Position numbers and translations under genes: made by a program
Shown: piece after piece, positions 23,701-34,535 of the stretch
Position numbering within the stretch: position 1 is the stretch's first letter
Layout of the letters: every line of letters starts with the position of its first letter
Notes under the pieces: generated by a model
Told to the model about the DNA's origin: nothing
What the model saw: only the letters and a program-made list of their open reading frames with translations
Databases searched by the model: none
From: Corythucha ciliata
Taxonomy: Eukaryota; Arthropoda; Insecta; Hemiptera; Tingidae
Direction of reading: 5' to 3'
DNA length: 64,000 bases
NCBI GenBank assembly: GCA_038030265.1
Contig: CM075938.1
Location: 4,255,009-4,319,008, forward strand

Positions 23701-25383
23701 CGCTCCTGTCGATTACTCAAAGGATCTTCGACCCCATCGGGTTTACTTACCCCGTTTCGTTACTACCAAAAATTCTATTGCAACTTTCTTGGAAGGAAAA
23801 TGTCAAGTGGGATGATGAGTTGCCGTTGGAAATAGTCGAAAGGTTTCGCAAATGGTTTTTAGACTTACCGGTTATATTTGAAGTTCAACTGCCCCGACAA
23901 ATTTTTTACGAGCCAGAGCTCATGACCATTCATATGTTCGTGGATGGGAGCCAACATGCATATGCTGCGATTGTGTTCGTCAGGAATGAAACTCCGTCCG
24001 GTGTCAGTGTACACCTGGTAGCCGCCAAGTCAAGGGTAACTCCAATTAAAAAGGTAACTATACCGCGTATTGAGCTACTCGCCGCCACGATCGGAGCGAG
24101 ACTTTACCGAACGGTGATAAACAGTTTGGGGGCTGTGTCAAACAGTTTTTTTTTGGTCTGACTCTACGACGGTCTTGGCATGGATCGAACGGGACGATCT
24201 CTGGACTCCATTTGTCAAAAACAGAGTCGCGGAAATCCGTCTTCTAACAACGAAGGAAGATTGGCGGCATGTGCCTGGAGATGCCAACCCAGCGGATCTG
24301 CCATCCAGGGGATGTGATCCAAAAGACCTCGTCCGATCTGAATGGTGGAGAGGTCCTTCGTGGTTACGCGATTCGCCGGAAAAGTGACCCAAAATTTCTT
24401 CCTCCTATAACGAATTTGAAATCCAGAGTGAGAAGAGAAAATCCGCTGTGACAACTTGTACAGCTCTCGATAGTGATCACAGTTGGTATCAAAATTTCTC
24501 GAAATTTAGCAAAATCGTTCGAATTATCGGGTGGATTAGACGATTTTATTCAAACTGTCGTTCTCCAGTCCGCCTCAATGGGGAACTGACCAGTAGAGAA
24601 GTGACCGAAGCTGAAAAGGTAGTTATCCGAATAATTCAGACTGAAGCCTTTTCAGGAGACACCGACCCTAGACTAAGTGGTTTTAACGTCTTAATCGACC
24701 AAAAAGGACTACTCCGACTCAAAACAAGACTTCAGCAGCGAGGAGACTGTACGGACTTTTGTTATCCTATCCTACTCCCTCGAGACCATGCTGTGGTAGA
24801 GCGACTGGTTGAAGAGCTACATCGTAACAATTGTCACGCTGGGGTACAGACTCTTTTGTCCAAGTGTCGTGAGAAATTCTGGATTTTGGGTGGACGAAAG
24901 ACGATAAAAAGGATTATCGATCGATGCTTAAGATGTAGACGATTTTCTTCTAAACGGGCTTTCGTGAGTGAGTCAAATTTACCAGCTGAACGCATTTTGG
25001 AAGCTTCGCCTTTCGAAGTTATAGGTATCGATTTTTTTGGCCCACTGTTCTTGAAAGGAAATACAAAAGTGTGGGTTTGTCTTTACACGTGTGCTGTGAT
25101 TCGTGCCGTACACCTCGAGTTGGTGGAGTCATTATCCACGGAAGCATTTCTTTTAGCTTTACGACGTTTCATAGCTAGAAGGGGGAGACCAAAAAAGATA
25201 TACTGCGACAACGGGACAAATTTCAAAGGGGCCTTCAATCTTTTACAAGAATTAGACTGGCCAAACATAATAAAACAAGACGCGATCGACCCAATCGAAT
25301 GGAGTTTCTCACCCCCTTCAGCCCCATGGTGGGGAGGTTTCTGGGAACGGATGGTGAGGACTGTAAAAGATGTTTTGAAGTGA
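20767..25383 (+). pseudogene. BEL/Pao gag-pol, broken by frameshifts and stops
   Basis: The start is the ATG at 20767 after the primer-binding region. Gag runs to about 22060 and ends in three zinc knuckles (CVFCDKPHLTQDC, CFRCLRSGHLSRNC, CLSCGRGHATSMC). The protease has VLLDSGSQ at about 22205. RT has the active site FYVDN at about 23450 (the YVDN variant of YVDD). RNase H has FVDGS and PRIELLAA. Integrase has an H-x4-H/C-x2-C zinc site and D, D, E residues at about 25027, 25207 and 25345. Breaks: a C12 run at 21303-21314 shifts frame, a T9 run near 24146 shifts frame, TGA at 24385-24387 and TGA at 25381-25383. Elsewhere the sequence is well conserved, so the element is young or the runs include assembly errors. 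Confidence 0.92.
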
Positions 25384-26090
25384 TGCCTAGGCCGAGCAAG
25401 TCTCTCGACAGAAGAATTATCCACACTTTTGTGTGAGTGTGAGACTGTATAGTTAACTCCCGTCCTCTCACCTATTTGGCCGATAATGTTGACGACTTGC
25501 AGCCCATCACGCCAAACGTTTTCTTGATGGAAGGAAAGAGCAGTGATATAACCGATTTTGATTCAATTGACGGAAACCTTTTGAGGCGACGGACCATTCG
25601 TAAAAATCAAATTCGAGACCAATTGTGGAAACGCTTTCGAACCGAATATCTAGGTTTCTTGAGGCCTCAGACCCGAAACGGGTGTGTGGCTGACGAGATA
25701 AAAGTTGGTGATTTAGTACTCGTTGAGAAAGAGAACACGAAACGAATGGAATGGCCCCTAGCGAGGGTCACTCGACTCATGCAAGGACGTGACGGCACAG
25801 TACGGGTGGCGGAGCTCAAAACGAAATCGGGTTACCTGACTCGACCTCTTCAGAGACTGTTCGCTCTGGAGGTGAAGGAAAAGGAGAAATTACCGGCGGT
25901 CCAAAAATCTTCTGATCATCTGAACAAAAGGAAGGAGGACATCAAACCCGATGTCCTACCGGAGTTGCAAACAGAGGACAAATTGGAGGACGTCTTCAAT
26001 GGTACGCCTGAGAGTTCTGATCCTACCCGGTCGACAAACAGTACACGTAGTGGACGTGCCGTGAAAAAACCTATGCGGTTGGATCTGTAA
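25384..26090 (+). pseudogene. BEL integrase C-terminus and DUF5641 domain, first copy
   Basis: Continues the integrase past the 25381 stop. The frame breaks again near 25449-25453, an indel shared by both duplicate copies and therefore older than the duplication. From 25476 the frame is open: PITPNVFLM, then VKVGDLVLVE-like VGDLVLVEKENTKRMEWPLA, which is the DUF5641 region at the end of BEL/Pao polyproteins. Stop TAA at 26088-26090. Confidence 0.88.
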
Positions 26091-26203
26091 ATCCTTGGAC
26101 ATTTATTTTATTGATTGTAAAAAGTTTATTTTATTTTTATTGTTTCTCTTTGTTTTTATAAGTCAAGTTCAAATGGATTTTTCACTTAACTTATGGGGGA
26201 GGA

Positions 26204-26484
26204 TGTTGGGAATTGAAAGGTTGGAGGGAATTTCATTATCAATATTTTGGCACCGCGGTTTTTTTCTCGAGGCTTGCGATCTGTTTTTTTTTTTTTTTTT
26301 TTGGAATGTTAGTACCCTTTTTTATTAAAGAGCAGTTCACAATGTTTTTTCTTTAAATCTTAATTAATAAACAAGTAAGAAGACAACCGATTTTGACTTC
26401 ATGCCATAAACGATGACACTCACGGTGAGTGGACACGATACGTTCCTAGTCTAAGTTTTGGGAGTTGGGCCCGGTATCCCAACA
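26204..26484 (+). repeat. BEL LTR2 (middle LTR, in duplication unit 1)
   Basis: 281 bp, same ends as LTR1. Followed by GGGGCTAAGTATTG, the same flank that follows LTR3, which shows that it was the original 3' LTR. Confidence 0.92.
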
Positions 26485-26678
26485 GGGGCTAAGTATTGAA
26501 ATTTCGTAGTACCTAATTAAAGAACAAAACAAAATAATATAACTGAGCACAAAACGTAAGAACAAACATCTCATTCTTGAACTGACGGGGAATCGAACTG
26601 ACAAGAATAAGGGGCGTCTATTAGGCTGGTTGTCATCACTCGATTAGACGGTAATCAGGCTCCATTCGAAGATTTTCA
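26485..26678. other. host flank between LTR2 and the second unit; possible SINE-like piece
   Basis: Begins with the target duplication GGGGC. The minus strand contains GTTCGATTCC (box-B-like) about 49 bp after TAATCGAGTGA (weakly box-A-like), which could be a tRNA-derived SINE remnant, but T-arm pairing is poor. The same sequence follows LTR3 at 28328-28521. Confidence 0.35.
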
Positions 26679-26697
26679 CGCTGGGGTACAGACTCTT

Positions 26698-27280
26698 TTG
26701 TCCAAGTGTCGTGAGAAATTCTGGATTTTGGGTGGACGAAAGACGATAAAAAGGATTATCGATCGATGCTTAAGATGTAGACGATTTTCTTCTAAACGGG
26801 CTTTCGTGAGTGAGTCAAATTTACCAGCTGAACGCATTTTGGAAGCTTCGCCTTTCGAAGTTATAGGTATCGATTTTTTTGGCCCACTGTTCTTGAAAGG
26901 AAATACAAAAGTGTGGGTTTGTCTTTACACGTGTGCTGTGATTCGTGCCGTACACCTCGAGTTGGTGGAGTCATTATCCACGGAAGCATTTCTTTTAGCT
27001 TTACGACGTTTCATAGCTAGAAGGGGAGACCAAAAAAGATATACTGCGACAACGGGACAAATTTCAAAGGGGCCTTCAATCTTTTACAAGAATTAGACTG
27101 GCCAAACATAATAAAACAAGACGCGATCGACCCAATCGAATGGAGTTTCTCACCCCCTTCAGCCCCGTGGTGGGGAGGTTTCTGGGAACGGATGGTGAGG
27201 ACTGTAAAAGATGTTTTGAAGAGATGCCTAGGCCGAGCAAGTCTCTCGACAGAAGAATTATCCACACTTTTGTGTGAGTG
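26698..27280 (+). pseudogene. BEL integrase fragment, second copy
   Basis: Starts inside the integrase zinc domain at the duplication joint. It repeats the catalytic core but loses one G near 27023-27026, so the frame shifts before the second catalytic Asp. Unlike unit 1 it has no TGA at the VLK position. Confidence 0.9.
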
Positions 27281-27316
27281 TGAGACTGTATAGTTAACTC
27301 CCGTCCTCTCACCTAT

Positions 27317-27931
27317 TTGGCCGATAATGTTGACGACTTGCAGCCCATCACGCCAAACGTTTTCTTGATGGAAGGAAAGAGCAGTGATATAACCGATTTT
27401 GATTCAATTGACGGAAACCTTTTGAGGCGACGGACCATTCGTAAAAATCAAATTCGAGACCAATTGTGGAAACGCTTTCGAACCGAATATCTAGGTTTCT
27501 TGAGGCCTCAGACCCGAAACGGGTGTGTGGCTGACGAGATAAAAGTTGGTGATTTAGTACTCGTTGAGAAAGAGAACACGAAACGAATGGAATGGCCCCT
27601 AGCGAGGGTCACTCGACTCATGCAAGGACGTGACGGCACAGTACGGGTGGCGGAGCTCAAAACGAAATCGGGTTACCTGACTCGACCTCTTCAGAGACTG
27701 TTCGCTCTGGAGGTGAAGGAAAAGGAGAAATTACCGGCGGTCCAAAAATCTTCTGATCATCTGAACAAAAGGAAGGAGGACATCAAACCCGATGTCCTAC
27801 CGGAGTTGCAAACAGAGGACAAATTGGAGGACGTCTTCAATGGTACGCCTGAGAGTTCTGATCCTACCCGGTCGACAAACAGTACACGTAGTGGACGTGC
27901 CGTGAAAAAACCTATGCGGTTGGATCTGTAA
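27317..27931 (+). pseudogene. BEL DUF5641 domain, second copy
   Basis: Encodes the same 204-residue open stretch as 25476-26090, starting at an equivalent point and ending at TAA 27929-27931. It lacks its own start and promoter and is a duplicate tail of the polyprotein. Confidence 0.9.
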
Positions 27932-28044
27932 ATCCTTGGACATTTATTTTATTGATTGTAAAAAGTTTATTTTATTTTTATTGTTTCTCTTTGTTTTTAT
28001 AAGTCAAGTTCAAATGGATTTTTCACTTAACTTATGGGGGAGGA

Positions 28045-28327
28045 TGTTGGGAATTTGAAAGGTTGGAGGGAATTTCATTATCAATATTTTGGCACCGCGG
28101 TTTTTTTCTCGAGGCTTGCGATCTGTTTTTTTTTTTTTTTTTTTTGGAATGTTAGTACCCTTTTTTATTAAAGAGCAGTTCACAATGTTTTTTCTTTAAA
28201 TCTTAATTAATAAACAAGTAAGAAGACAACCGATTTTGACTTCATGCCATAAACGATGACACGCACGGTGAGTGGACACGATACGTTCCTAGTCTAAGTT
28301 TTGGGAGTTGGGCCCGGTATCCCAACA
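28045..28327 (+). repeat. BEL 3' LTR (LTR3)
   Basis: 283 bp, ending CCCAACA, followed by the right target duplication GGGGC at 28328-28332. Confidence 0.92.
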
Positions 28328-28699
28328 GGGGCTAAGTATTGAAATTTCGTAGTACCTAATTAAAGAACAAAACAAAATAATATAACTGAGCACAAAACGT
28401 AAGAACAAACATCTCATTCTTGAACTGACGGGGAATCGAACTGACAAGAATAAGGGGCGTCTATTAGGCTGGTTGTCATCACTCGATTAGACGGTAATCA
28501 GGCTCCATTCGAAGATTTTCAGTGCATGCGACTTCGAGAAATGAGTGTCGCAGGTGCTCAGCAAATTGAGTAGCAGATTATTATTCATTCTGCCCACAGA
28601 ATCGCTACTCTGAGAAGGCGCACTCGCATGTGTTGTTCTTGGGGCCAATACGTGGCAAAATGCTTGGAAAAAGCTATACATTTGTGAATCGACGATACA

Positions 28700-29690
28700 A
28701 CTTTCAGTCCAAAATTGAGAAAAAAATAACTGATTCGTGAATCGTGATGTATAGCAGCCATTTGACGGGTGGAATTGAGAAAAAACGCAAATTCGTGGCT
28801 AAAAGTAAGAAAAAAATCGCGGCCAACATTGAGAAAATTGATAAAAATTGATAATTTGGGAAATAAAAACGCTGCATTACGGGTAAAATTAGCCCGCACC
28901 TAAAATTATGAAAAACTGAACCACGATAAAAAATTAAAAGATACATGACTATTTCGCGACCTAAACGCCAATTCATGGGTAAAATTAGGAAAAGCTTTAT
29001 TTCACTGATAAAACTGAGGAAAAGTGCTAATTCACGGCTGAAATTAAGAAAACTCCCTAATTCACGGGGATAAAAAGCGCTAAATCACGGCTAACATTGA
29101 AAAAAAAAAAAAAAAAATCGCTAACTCGCGGATAAAATCATGAAAATGTGTACTTTGCATCTAATTCTGAGAAAATACACTAACGCTCTTATGAAATTGA
29201 AAAAAATCGCTGATGAAAAGCTAAAATTGAGAAAAATTAGTAATCTACCAATGAAATTGAGAAAAACAGCTAATAGTTTACGGGTAAAGTATGGGGAAAA
29301 GCGCTCATTCGACGCTATTAAATTGAGTAAAATGCCAGTTCGCTGCTTCTTAGAATTTTGCGTCTAAAATAGAGGAAAAACGCAAAATTTCTGTTTAAAA
29401 ACAGACAAAAATCGCTAAATCGCTAATCGGGACTGTGCACAAATTCACCGCTTAAATGAAGGAAAAGGGTGGCTGGCGGCTAGAATTGAAAACATGCCAA
29501 TTTTGCGTCAGTAAAATGGAGAAAATGGAGACTTTAAGAGAAGTCGCCACCAATTCGCTGATTCATGGATGAAATCGAGAACAAGTGGTAATTCTCGGCT
29601 GGCTTAAATTGAGAAAAATCGCTTCTTCGCGGATAAGATACAGAAAAAGTGCTAATCCGCGGTTTAAATTAAGAAAATACTTCTACTTCT
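28700..29690 (+). repeat. family-1 repeat block, A polarity
   Basis: Monomers of 28-31 bp, for example ATTCACGGCTGAAATTAAGA around 29030. This is the continuation of the array at 18890-20200 on the other side of the BEL insertion, with the same polarity. Confidence 0.85.
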
Positions 29691-29738
29691 ACTACTTCAT
29701 AGCTGTACCATAGTACATCACCCTTTGTTGAACGATAT

Positions 29739-29869
29739 TGTAATGAGATCTCCATAGGTACATGTGTTTACCTATGTGAGTGATCATATGTGACTTACTT
29801 TTGATTTATTATTATAAAAATATAGATTTGCTTTTCCTGTTCATTCGAACAGCTCTCGTTATTCTAACA
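29739..29869 (+). repeat. Gypsy 5' LTR
   Basis: 131 bp from TGTAATGAG to CTAACA. Contains ATTATAAAAATATAG (TATA-like). Its two halves are found again at 32660-32715 and 37444-37513. Confidence 0.9.
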
Positions 29870-29897
29870 TGGTGGCAGCTCAGTAAAATTTATCGGC

Positions 29898-30043
29898 ATG
29901 GAAGAATTGGTTCAAATCTTAGCCGATGCAATTGGAAAAGCTCAGAAGGCTACCAACGAGGTATCAGCGCCTGGAAGCTTCTCCTTACCGCCTCCTGAGC
30001 GTTTTAATATTCGAGAGGCGTCGAGTTGGGGGCGCGAGTTGTG
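29898..30043 (+). pseudogene. Gypsy gag, N-terminal piece
   Basis: ATG at 29898 after the primer region opens a frame beginning MEELVQILADAIGKAQ and continuing SLPPPERFNIREASSW, a usual Gag start in Gypsy elements of this kind. It ends at TGA/TAG around 30041-30050, where the inversion joint begins. The rest of gag lies on the opposite strand. Confidence 0.7.
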
Positions 30044-30100
30044 AGCTAGACTATTTCGTAGATAAACCTGACTGAACGCAGGAGCTCACTACCTCAAGCT

Positions 30101-30640
30101 TCAACATCCCAATTTGAAACATTTTCTGTTAAAACCCTTGTTCTTTTCGGACTTGAAACGAGATCTAGAATTTTCTTCTACCGACATTTCCTTCACTCCT
30201 CGTAGATGGTCTTGTTGAATTTCGGTACTTTCTGACAGACGCATTTTTTCTATAGCCTTTTCTAGCGTCAAGTCTTCCAACAACTGCAACTGACTTGACA
30301 GATTTCTGTTTGCTACACCTGTAACTAACTTGACGAGAAGCATTTTCTTACCGAAATCGCAAGACTTACACGACCATTGACACTTATCCACGAGCGAGAA
30401 CAATTCATTAATATAAGTATCAATTGTCTCCTCGGGCAACTGGTTACGAAGGAGGAATTTTGTTCTTTCATAGAACAAATAGATTCTCAACCGAAAATGA
30501 CTATTTAGTATCTCTTTTACCTCGTCATACGCCTTTCTCTTCTCTGGAGGAAGACCCAAGGAAGACAAAAGATCGTCTCCTTCTTCACCTAAACAATAAA
30601 CAAGCATATTAACTTGCTGTAACTCTCCTTTTCCCGACAA
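30101..30640 (-). pseudogene. Gypsy gag, middle part, inverted
   Basis: A 179-residue open frame on the minus strand, with retrotransposon Gag features: LVYCLGEEGDDLLSSLGL, then FHFRLRIYLFYERTKFLLR-like HFRLRIYLFYERTKFLLRNQ, ETIDTYINEL, LRDRIVTGV-like LLVKLVTGVANRNLSSQL and TLEKAIEKMR. It ends in KCFKLGC, the start of a zinc knuckle, at the inversion edge. It points the opposite way to both the gag start (29898) and pol (30640 onward), so an internal inversion of about 0.55 kb happened after or during integration. Confidence 0.85.
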
Positions 30641-31430
30641 TCCTAGTAGTCCGGAGCATTATCAAAAAAGAATGTCAGATATAATCCAAGGCCTTAACGG
30701 TGTTGTAAATCAGATGGACGATTTTTTGGTTTATGGTAGAAATCAAGAGGAGCATGATGAGCGCTTGTATTCGGTTTTGAGAAGATTTAGAGATCGGGGG
30801 TTGACTCTGAATAGAGAGAAGTGTGAGTTCAATATCACGAAAGTATCTTTTCTTGGTCATGTTTTGGATAATGGGAACATATTTCCTGGACCGGATAAAG
30901 TGAAGGCTATTCGAGAGATGCCGGCTCCAACTAATCACAAACCTTTGCGATGCTTTCTCGGTATGGTCAACAATTTAGCCAAATTCGTTCCGCGCTTGTC
31001 AGAGTCGCCTAGAAAGTTGCGTGAATTACTTAGCGTAAAATGCGACTGGTTTTGGTCGCCTGTTCATGAACAATGTTTCAATGAAATAAAGGGCTTGATT
31101 TCGTCGTCTGGTAGTTTAATCTTTTACGACAGTCAGAGGAAGACCAGAGTTTGTGCTGATGCGTCCACCTTTGGTCTTGGCGCAACTCTAGAACTTGCGA
31201 GCGTTTCGAGACTTACCTAATTGGCAAGCCCTTTCTCACCGATCACAAGCCTTTGGTTGAAATATTGGCTAAAAAACCTATCGCTGATTTATCCGCACGT
31301 CTTCAACGTTTCAGAATGAGACTTCTTTGCTTTGACTTCGAAATTAGTCACGTTAAAGTAAAAATTTCACTTTACCTGACACTCAGTCTCGCATTCCAGT
31401 CAACGTCGAGGAGGAACACGGTGATGTCCT
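30640..31430 (+). pseudogene. Gypsy pol: RT palm/thumb and RNase H pieces
   Basis: The plus-strand frame resumes at SSPEHYQKRMSDII, the Gypsy RT block just before the active site. The active site reads QMDDFLVYG, with Gln in place of the usual Tyr/His before MDD. It is followed by LTLNREKCEF, SFLGHVL and the RNase H start RVCADASTFGLGATL. The frame is lost near 31200; the RNase H words FLTDHKPLVEIL and ARLQRFRMRL follow in another frame (31205-31350). Protease and the RT fingers are absent, so the element lost several hundred codons. Confidence 0.87.
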
Positions 31431-31437
31431 TGATTTA

Positions 31438-32133
31438 TTGGAAATGTTTGTTTCATCAGTCGTGTCTTCGATTCCGGTGAGCGATAGGAGAGTAGAACAG
31501 TTTAAACAAGCTCAGGCTGTTGATAAAGTTTCAATAAATTTGAAGGAAGCAATTTTGTCCGGAAACTGGGAAAAATTTAAAAATTCTGGATTTTACAAGG
31601 AGAGAGGAAAATTAGCCGTATTCAATGATTTAATAGTTTATGGTCAGAGGTATTTTGTTCCCCAGGAAATGAGGAAAGAAATTTTAGATGTCATCCACCA
31701 AGGTCATTTTGGCGTTTCAAAGTGTATTTCAAGAGCACGAGATTGCGTGTGGTGGCCTGGCATCACAGTAGACATCAAGCGTTTAATAAGTACTTGCTCC
31801 CCTTGCCTTGAGAATATGTCGGATAAAAGTGAACCGCTCATTCCATCAGAAGCTCCAAACGGTCCATGGCAGGTGTTAGCAGCCGACCTGTTTTTCTTTT
31901 GTGGCAAAAATTATCTCGTCGTCCAGGATTATTTTTCCAAGTACATTGAACTGGTAGAACTGAGAGCCACTGATTCCTACCAAATCATTGTTGTTTTAAA
32001 GGGCATATTTTCGCGACATGGAGTTCCCTTGACTCTAAGAACTGATAACGAATTATCCGCAATCGAATGGTCAGGCGGAGAGAGCAGTTCGGATAGCAAA
32101 GGGTATATTACAAAAAAATCGAGACCCGTATGA
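31438..32133 (+). pseudogene. Gypsy integrase, internally deleted
   Basis: Contains the zinc-binding region (VIHQGHFGVSKC ... CSPC), the first catalytic Asp (VLAADLFFFCGK) and the second (LRTDN). The segment carrying the third catalytic residue is missing after LRTDNE, and the frame shifts into a tail whose next-frame translation (to about 32310) resumes integrase-like sequence. Catalytically dead. Confidence 0.87.
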
Positions 32134-32324
32134 GGGTCTGCTTGTTTACAGGAGTATTCCTTTGGAATCCGGTCACAGTCCGGCAGAACTATTATTTGGA
32201 AGAAAGATTCGTTCCAGTCTGCCGATTTCTCTTACGACGCTACGTCCATGTTGGCCGGATTTGAGTTCATATCGTAAGAAAGTATCTAGGGCAGCTAGGA
32301 CACAACGCTCGTCCTTTTTGACCT

Positions 32325-32659
32325 TTGAATAAAGGAGAAAGAGTCTGGATTAAAGATCTCCTACGATACGGAACAGTCGTGGAAAATGGATCGGGGCCTA
32401 CCAATCGAGACTATATCGTCGAGTCTGAATTGAGAAGATTTAGAAGAAACAGAAAGTTATTAACTCCGGCAGGTAATTTCTTCGAATCTGACCAGGATAC
32501 TTCAAGACGTGAAGAAAACTCATCTGCGGTCACAAATTCAGTGGTATTAGTATTAGTCCTTCCACCACTGCTCCTGTCGCAAACGAATCTTCCTACAGAA
32601 CAAGATACGGCCGGACAGTCAAAAAACCGAATTTTTATCGTCCGTGAGAAAAAGGAAGA
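32325..32659 (+). pseudogene. Gypsy integrase C-terminal tail
   Basis: Short frame with GERVWIKDLLRYGTVVENG and ESELRRFRRNRKLL, typical of the SH3-like end of Gypsy integrases followed by a basic R-R-N-R motif. It runs to the 3' LTR. Confidence 0.75.
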
Positions 32660-32715
32660 TGTAATGAGATCTCCATAGGTACATGTGTTTACCTATGTGA
32701 GTGATCATATGTGAC
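32660..32715 (+). repeat. Gypsy 3' LTR, left part
   Basis: Matches the first 56 bases of the 5' LTR (TGTAATGAG ... CATATGTGAC), then stops at the nested insertion. Confidence 0.92.
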
Positions 32716-32935
32716 ATATGGCGTTTTCTATTTCCACAAAAAACTGCTCTGGAGTTGCTCCAGCGCTGCTCTGATAGGGTTTTAGGCGATCCATTTGCCA
32801 TTAGAGCCGCCGTGGAGCAACTTGTAGTGAGTTCTATTTGCCATGTAGTCTCGCTGCGGAGCAACTCCAAAGCAACATTTATTGCTCCGGGAAATTTGAC
32901 GGAGCAGTGAACACCTTGGAAGGTAATATGATAAC
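32716..32935 (+). repeat. left end repeat of the nested element
   Basis: About 215 bp with GGCGATCCATTTGCCATTA and GTGAGTTCTATTTGCCA, repeated in direct orientation at 34340-34535 with about 85% identity by eye. Confidence 0.75.
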
Positions 32936-34339
32936 AAAAAACAAAACTTTGCTCATTCCGGCTTTTATAATTAAATAACTTGTGATGTTTGTAGTTCAAA
33001 GTAATGAAATTAAACGCTAGAAGAAAATGTTTACGAGATTACTACTTATTGTGAGCACCAAGAGGACAATTTCTTTACCAATTAGGTACCCAATAATTGA
33101 ACAAAACAAACTATTTTATTACTCCATCTCGAAGTGAACTTCAGTACGCAGAATCAGTTCACCCCGACATACCGACAAAATTAATATGCTTCCCGACAAG
33201 AGACTTCGTTGGAATGTACATGACATTATCGATGGATAAAACGAATTTAATCTTGAAAAGATTTCTTACAAAGCATCTTAAAAAAGGTGAGTTCGAACGT
33301 CAATGTGTTTCGTGTCACTCGTAGCTGAGTAGAGCCAAAATTCAGTTGGATAATTAGGGTTTAACCACTGTAATTCGACTTCACCTTGTTTCTGTCCCTT
33401 ACAGAATTTCTTTCTTTACTCATTCTTTTCTGTCTCGATTTGTTCAGTGTCTTCTTTACATTACACAGCGCAGGTTGAATTGCATTATTCTCGTTGAATT
33501 TCACGCGTTGTTCGTCAAACGATGGTCGTGATGGTCTTGGGAGGATCGCATTGACGTTTTTCGGCCAAAACGTTAGCCCGTCAAGTTATTGTGGAACTCG
33601 CCCTCCTGTGATGAGCCCTTGTCATTTTCTTCAAATGCAATCGAGATTTTCCAGAATAAACGGCAATATCATAGTTTGAGACGTATTCCATTATTTCTCG
33701 TGCGCCGATACCGCGAATTTTAGGTTTTGTTGGCAATTATATCAGATAGATCAGGTAGGTATTGTATCAGATTAATATGCTTGATGGGCACTCTGAAAAT
33801 GTTAAGCTTATAAATTACCCTTTGGCCCTTAGGCGTCGAGATGATTAGCTTCATTCACGATTTTTACTGTAATTTTCGGAAATATCGCCAACCGACAGAC
33901 TCCCGTCCTACGTGAGTGGGATCAGGGGGGAAGGGGCAGTTTAAGCTTTTTTAGCGTTATCAATGGTTTCCTATAGTGTTTTATCCATGCAATTTCGATG
34001 ACGATCGCGCACCCGCGACAAACGCTAAAACCCACTTCCCGTCCGTGTCCCAACTCACGTATAGGGCACGGAATAAGAAAACTGTGTCGCAGCCCGTCAA
34101 CAACAAACCGGCTGTTTTATTTCATGCCCGTTGGAACATCATTGGAACGTCCCATTCTTATTAGTGTACATTATTTTACTATTTTTTTGCAATATGAATA
34201 GCGTTATTTTTGTCCAACGTTTCGACATTTTCCAAATTCCGCTTTAGTAAAGTCCTAACATCCTCCCGAATCTGGAATAAAATAGCCGTCACTAATCACA
34301 ATACGATGCAATGACTATTTTGAAGTCGCACGATCCTCT

Positions 34340-34535
34340 GGCGTTTTCCTTTTCCACAAAAAGTGCTCTGGAGTTGCTCTGATAAGCTTTTAGGCGATCC
34401 ATTTGCCATTAAAGCCACCGTGGAGCACTTATTAGTGAGTTCTATTTGCCACATAGTATCGCTGCAGAGCAGTGCCAGAGCAACATTTCTTGCTCCCAGA
34501 AATTTGAGGGAGCTATGAACAGCATGAAAGGTAAT
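34340..34535 (+). repeat. second copy of the nested-element end
   Basis: Begins TGGCGTTTTCCTTTTCCACA and follows the 32716 copy base for base with small changes. It suggests that two related elements inserted in this interval. Confidence 0.75.

Larger units (their letters stand above)
20451..28327 (+). mobile_element. BEL/Pao LTR retrotransposon with internal tandem duplication
   Basis: An element with 281-285-bp LTRs beginning TGTTGGGA and ending TCCCAACA, flanked by the 5-bp target duplication GGGGC (20446-20450 and 28328-28332). The internal part holds a BEL-type gag-pol with DUF1759-like Gag, zinc knuckles, aspartic protease, RT, RNase H, integrase and a DUF5641-type C-terminus. A third LTR (26204-26484) is present because 24837-26678 was duplicated in tandem as 26679-28521, including the right LTR and 194 bp of host flank. 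The copy is inactive: homopolymer frameshifts, stop codons and the duplication all break gag-pol. Confidence 0.93.
24837..28521 (+). repeat. 1.84-kb tandem duplication, two units
   Basis: Unit 1 is 24837-26678 and unit 2 is 26679-28521. Both hold integrase, DUF5641, LTR and 194 bp of right flank. The three relevant junctions share only TCA (24834-24836, 26676-26678, 28519-28521), a 3-bp microhomology. Differences are few: one G lost in a G-run (25181-25185 against 27023-27026), TGA in unit 1 against AGA in unit 2, and LTR run lengths. The duplication is therefore recent. Confidence 0.93.

Noticed and set aside
26485..26678. tRNA gene on the minus strand
   Set aside because: A box-B-like GTTCGATTCC is present, but the T-arm and acceptor stem do not pair. 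At best a SINE remnant.
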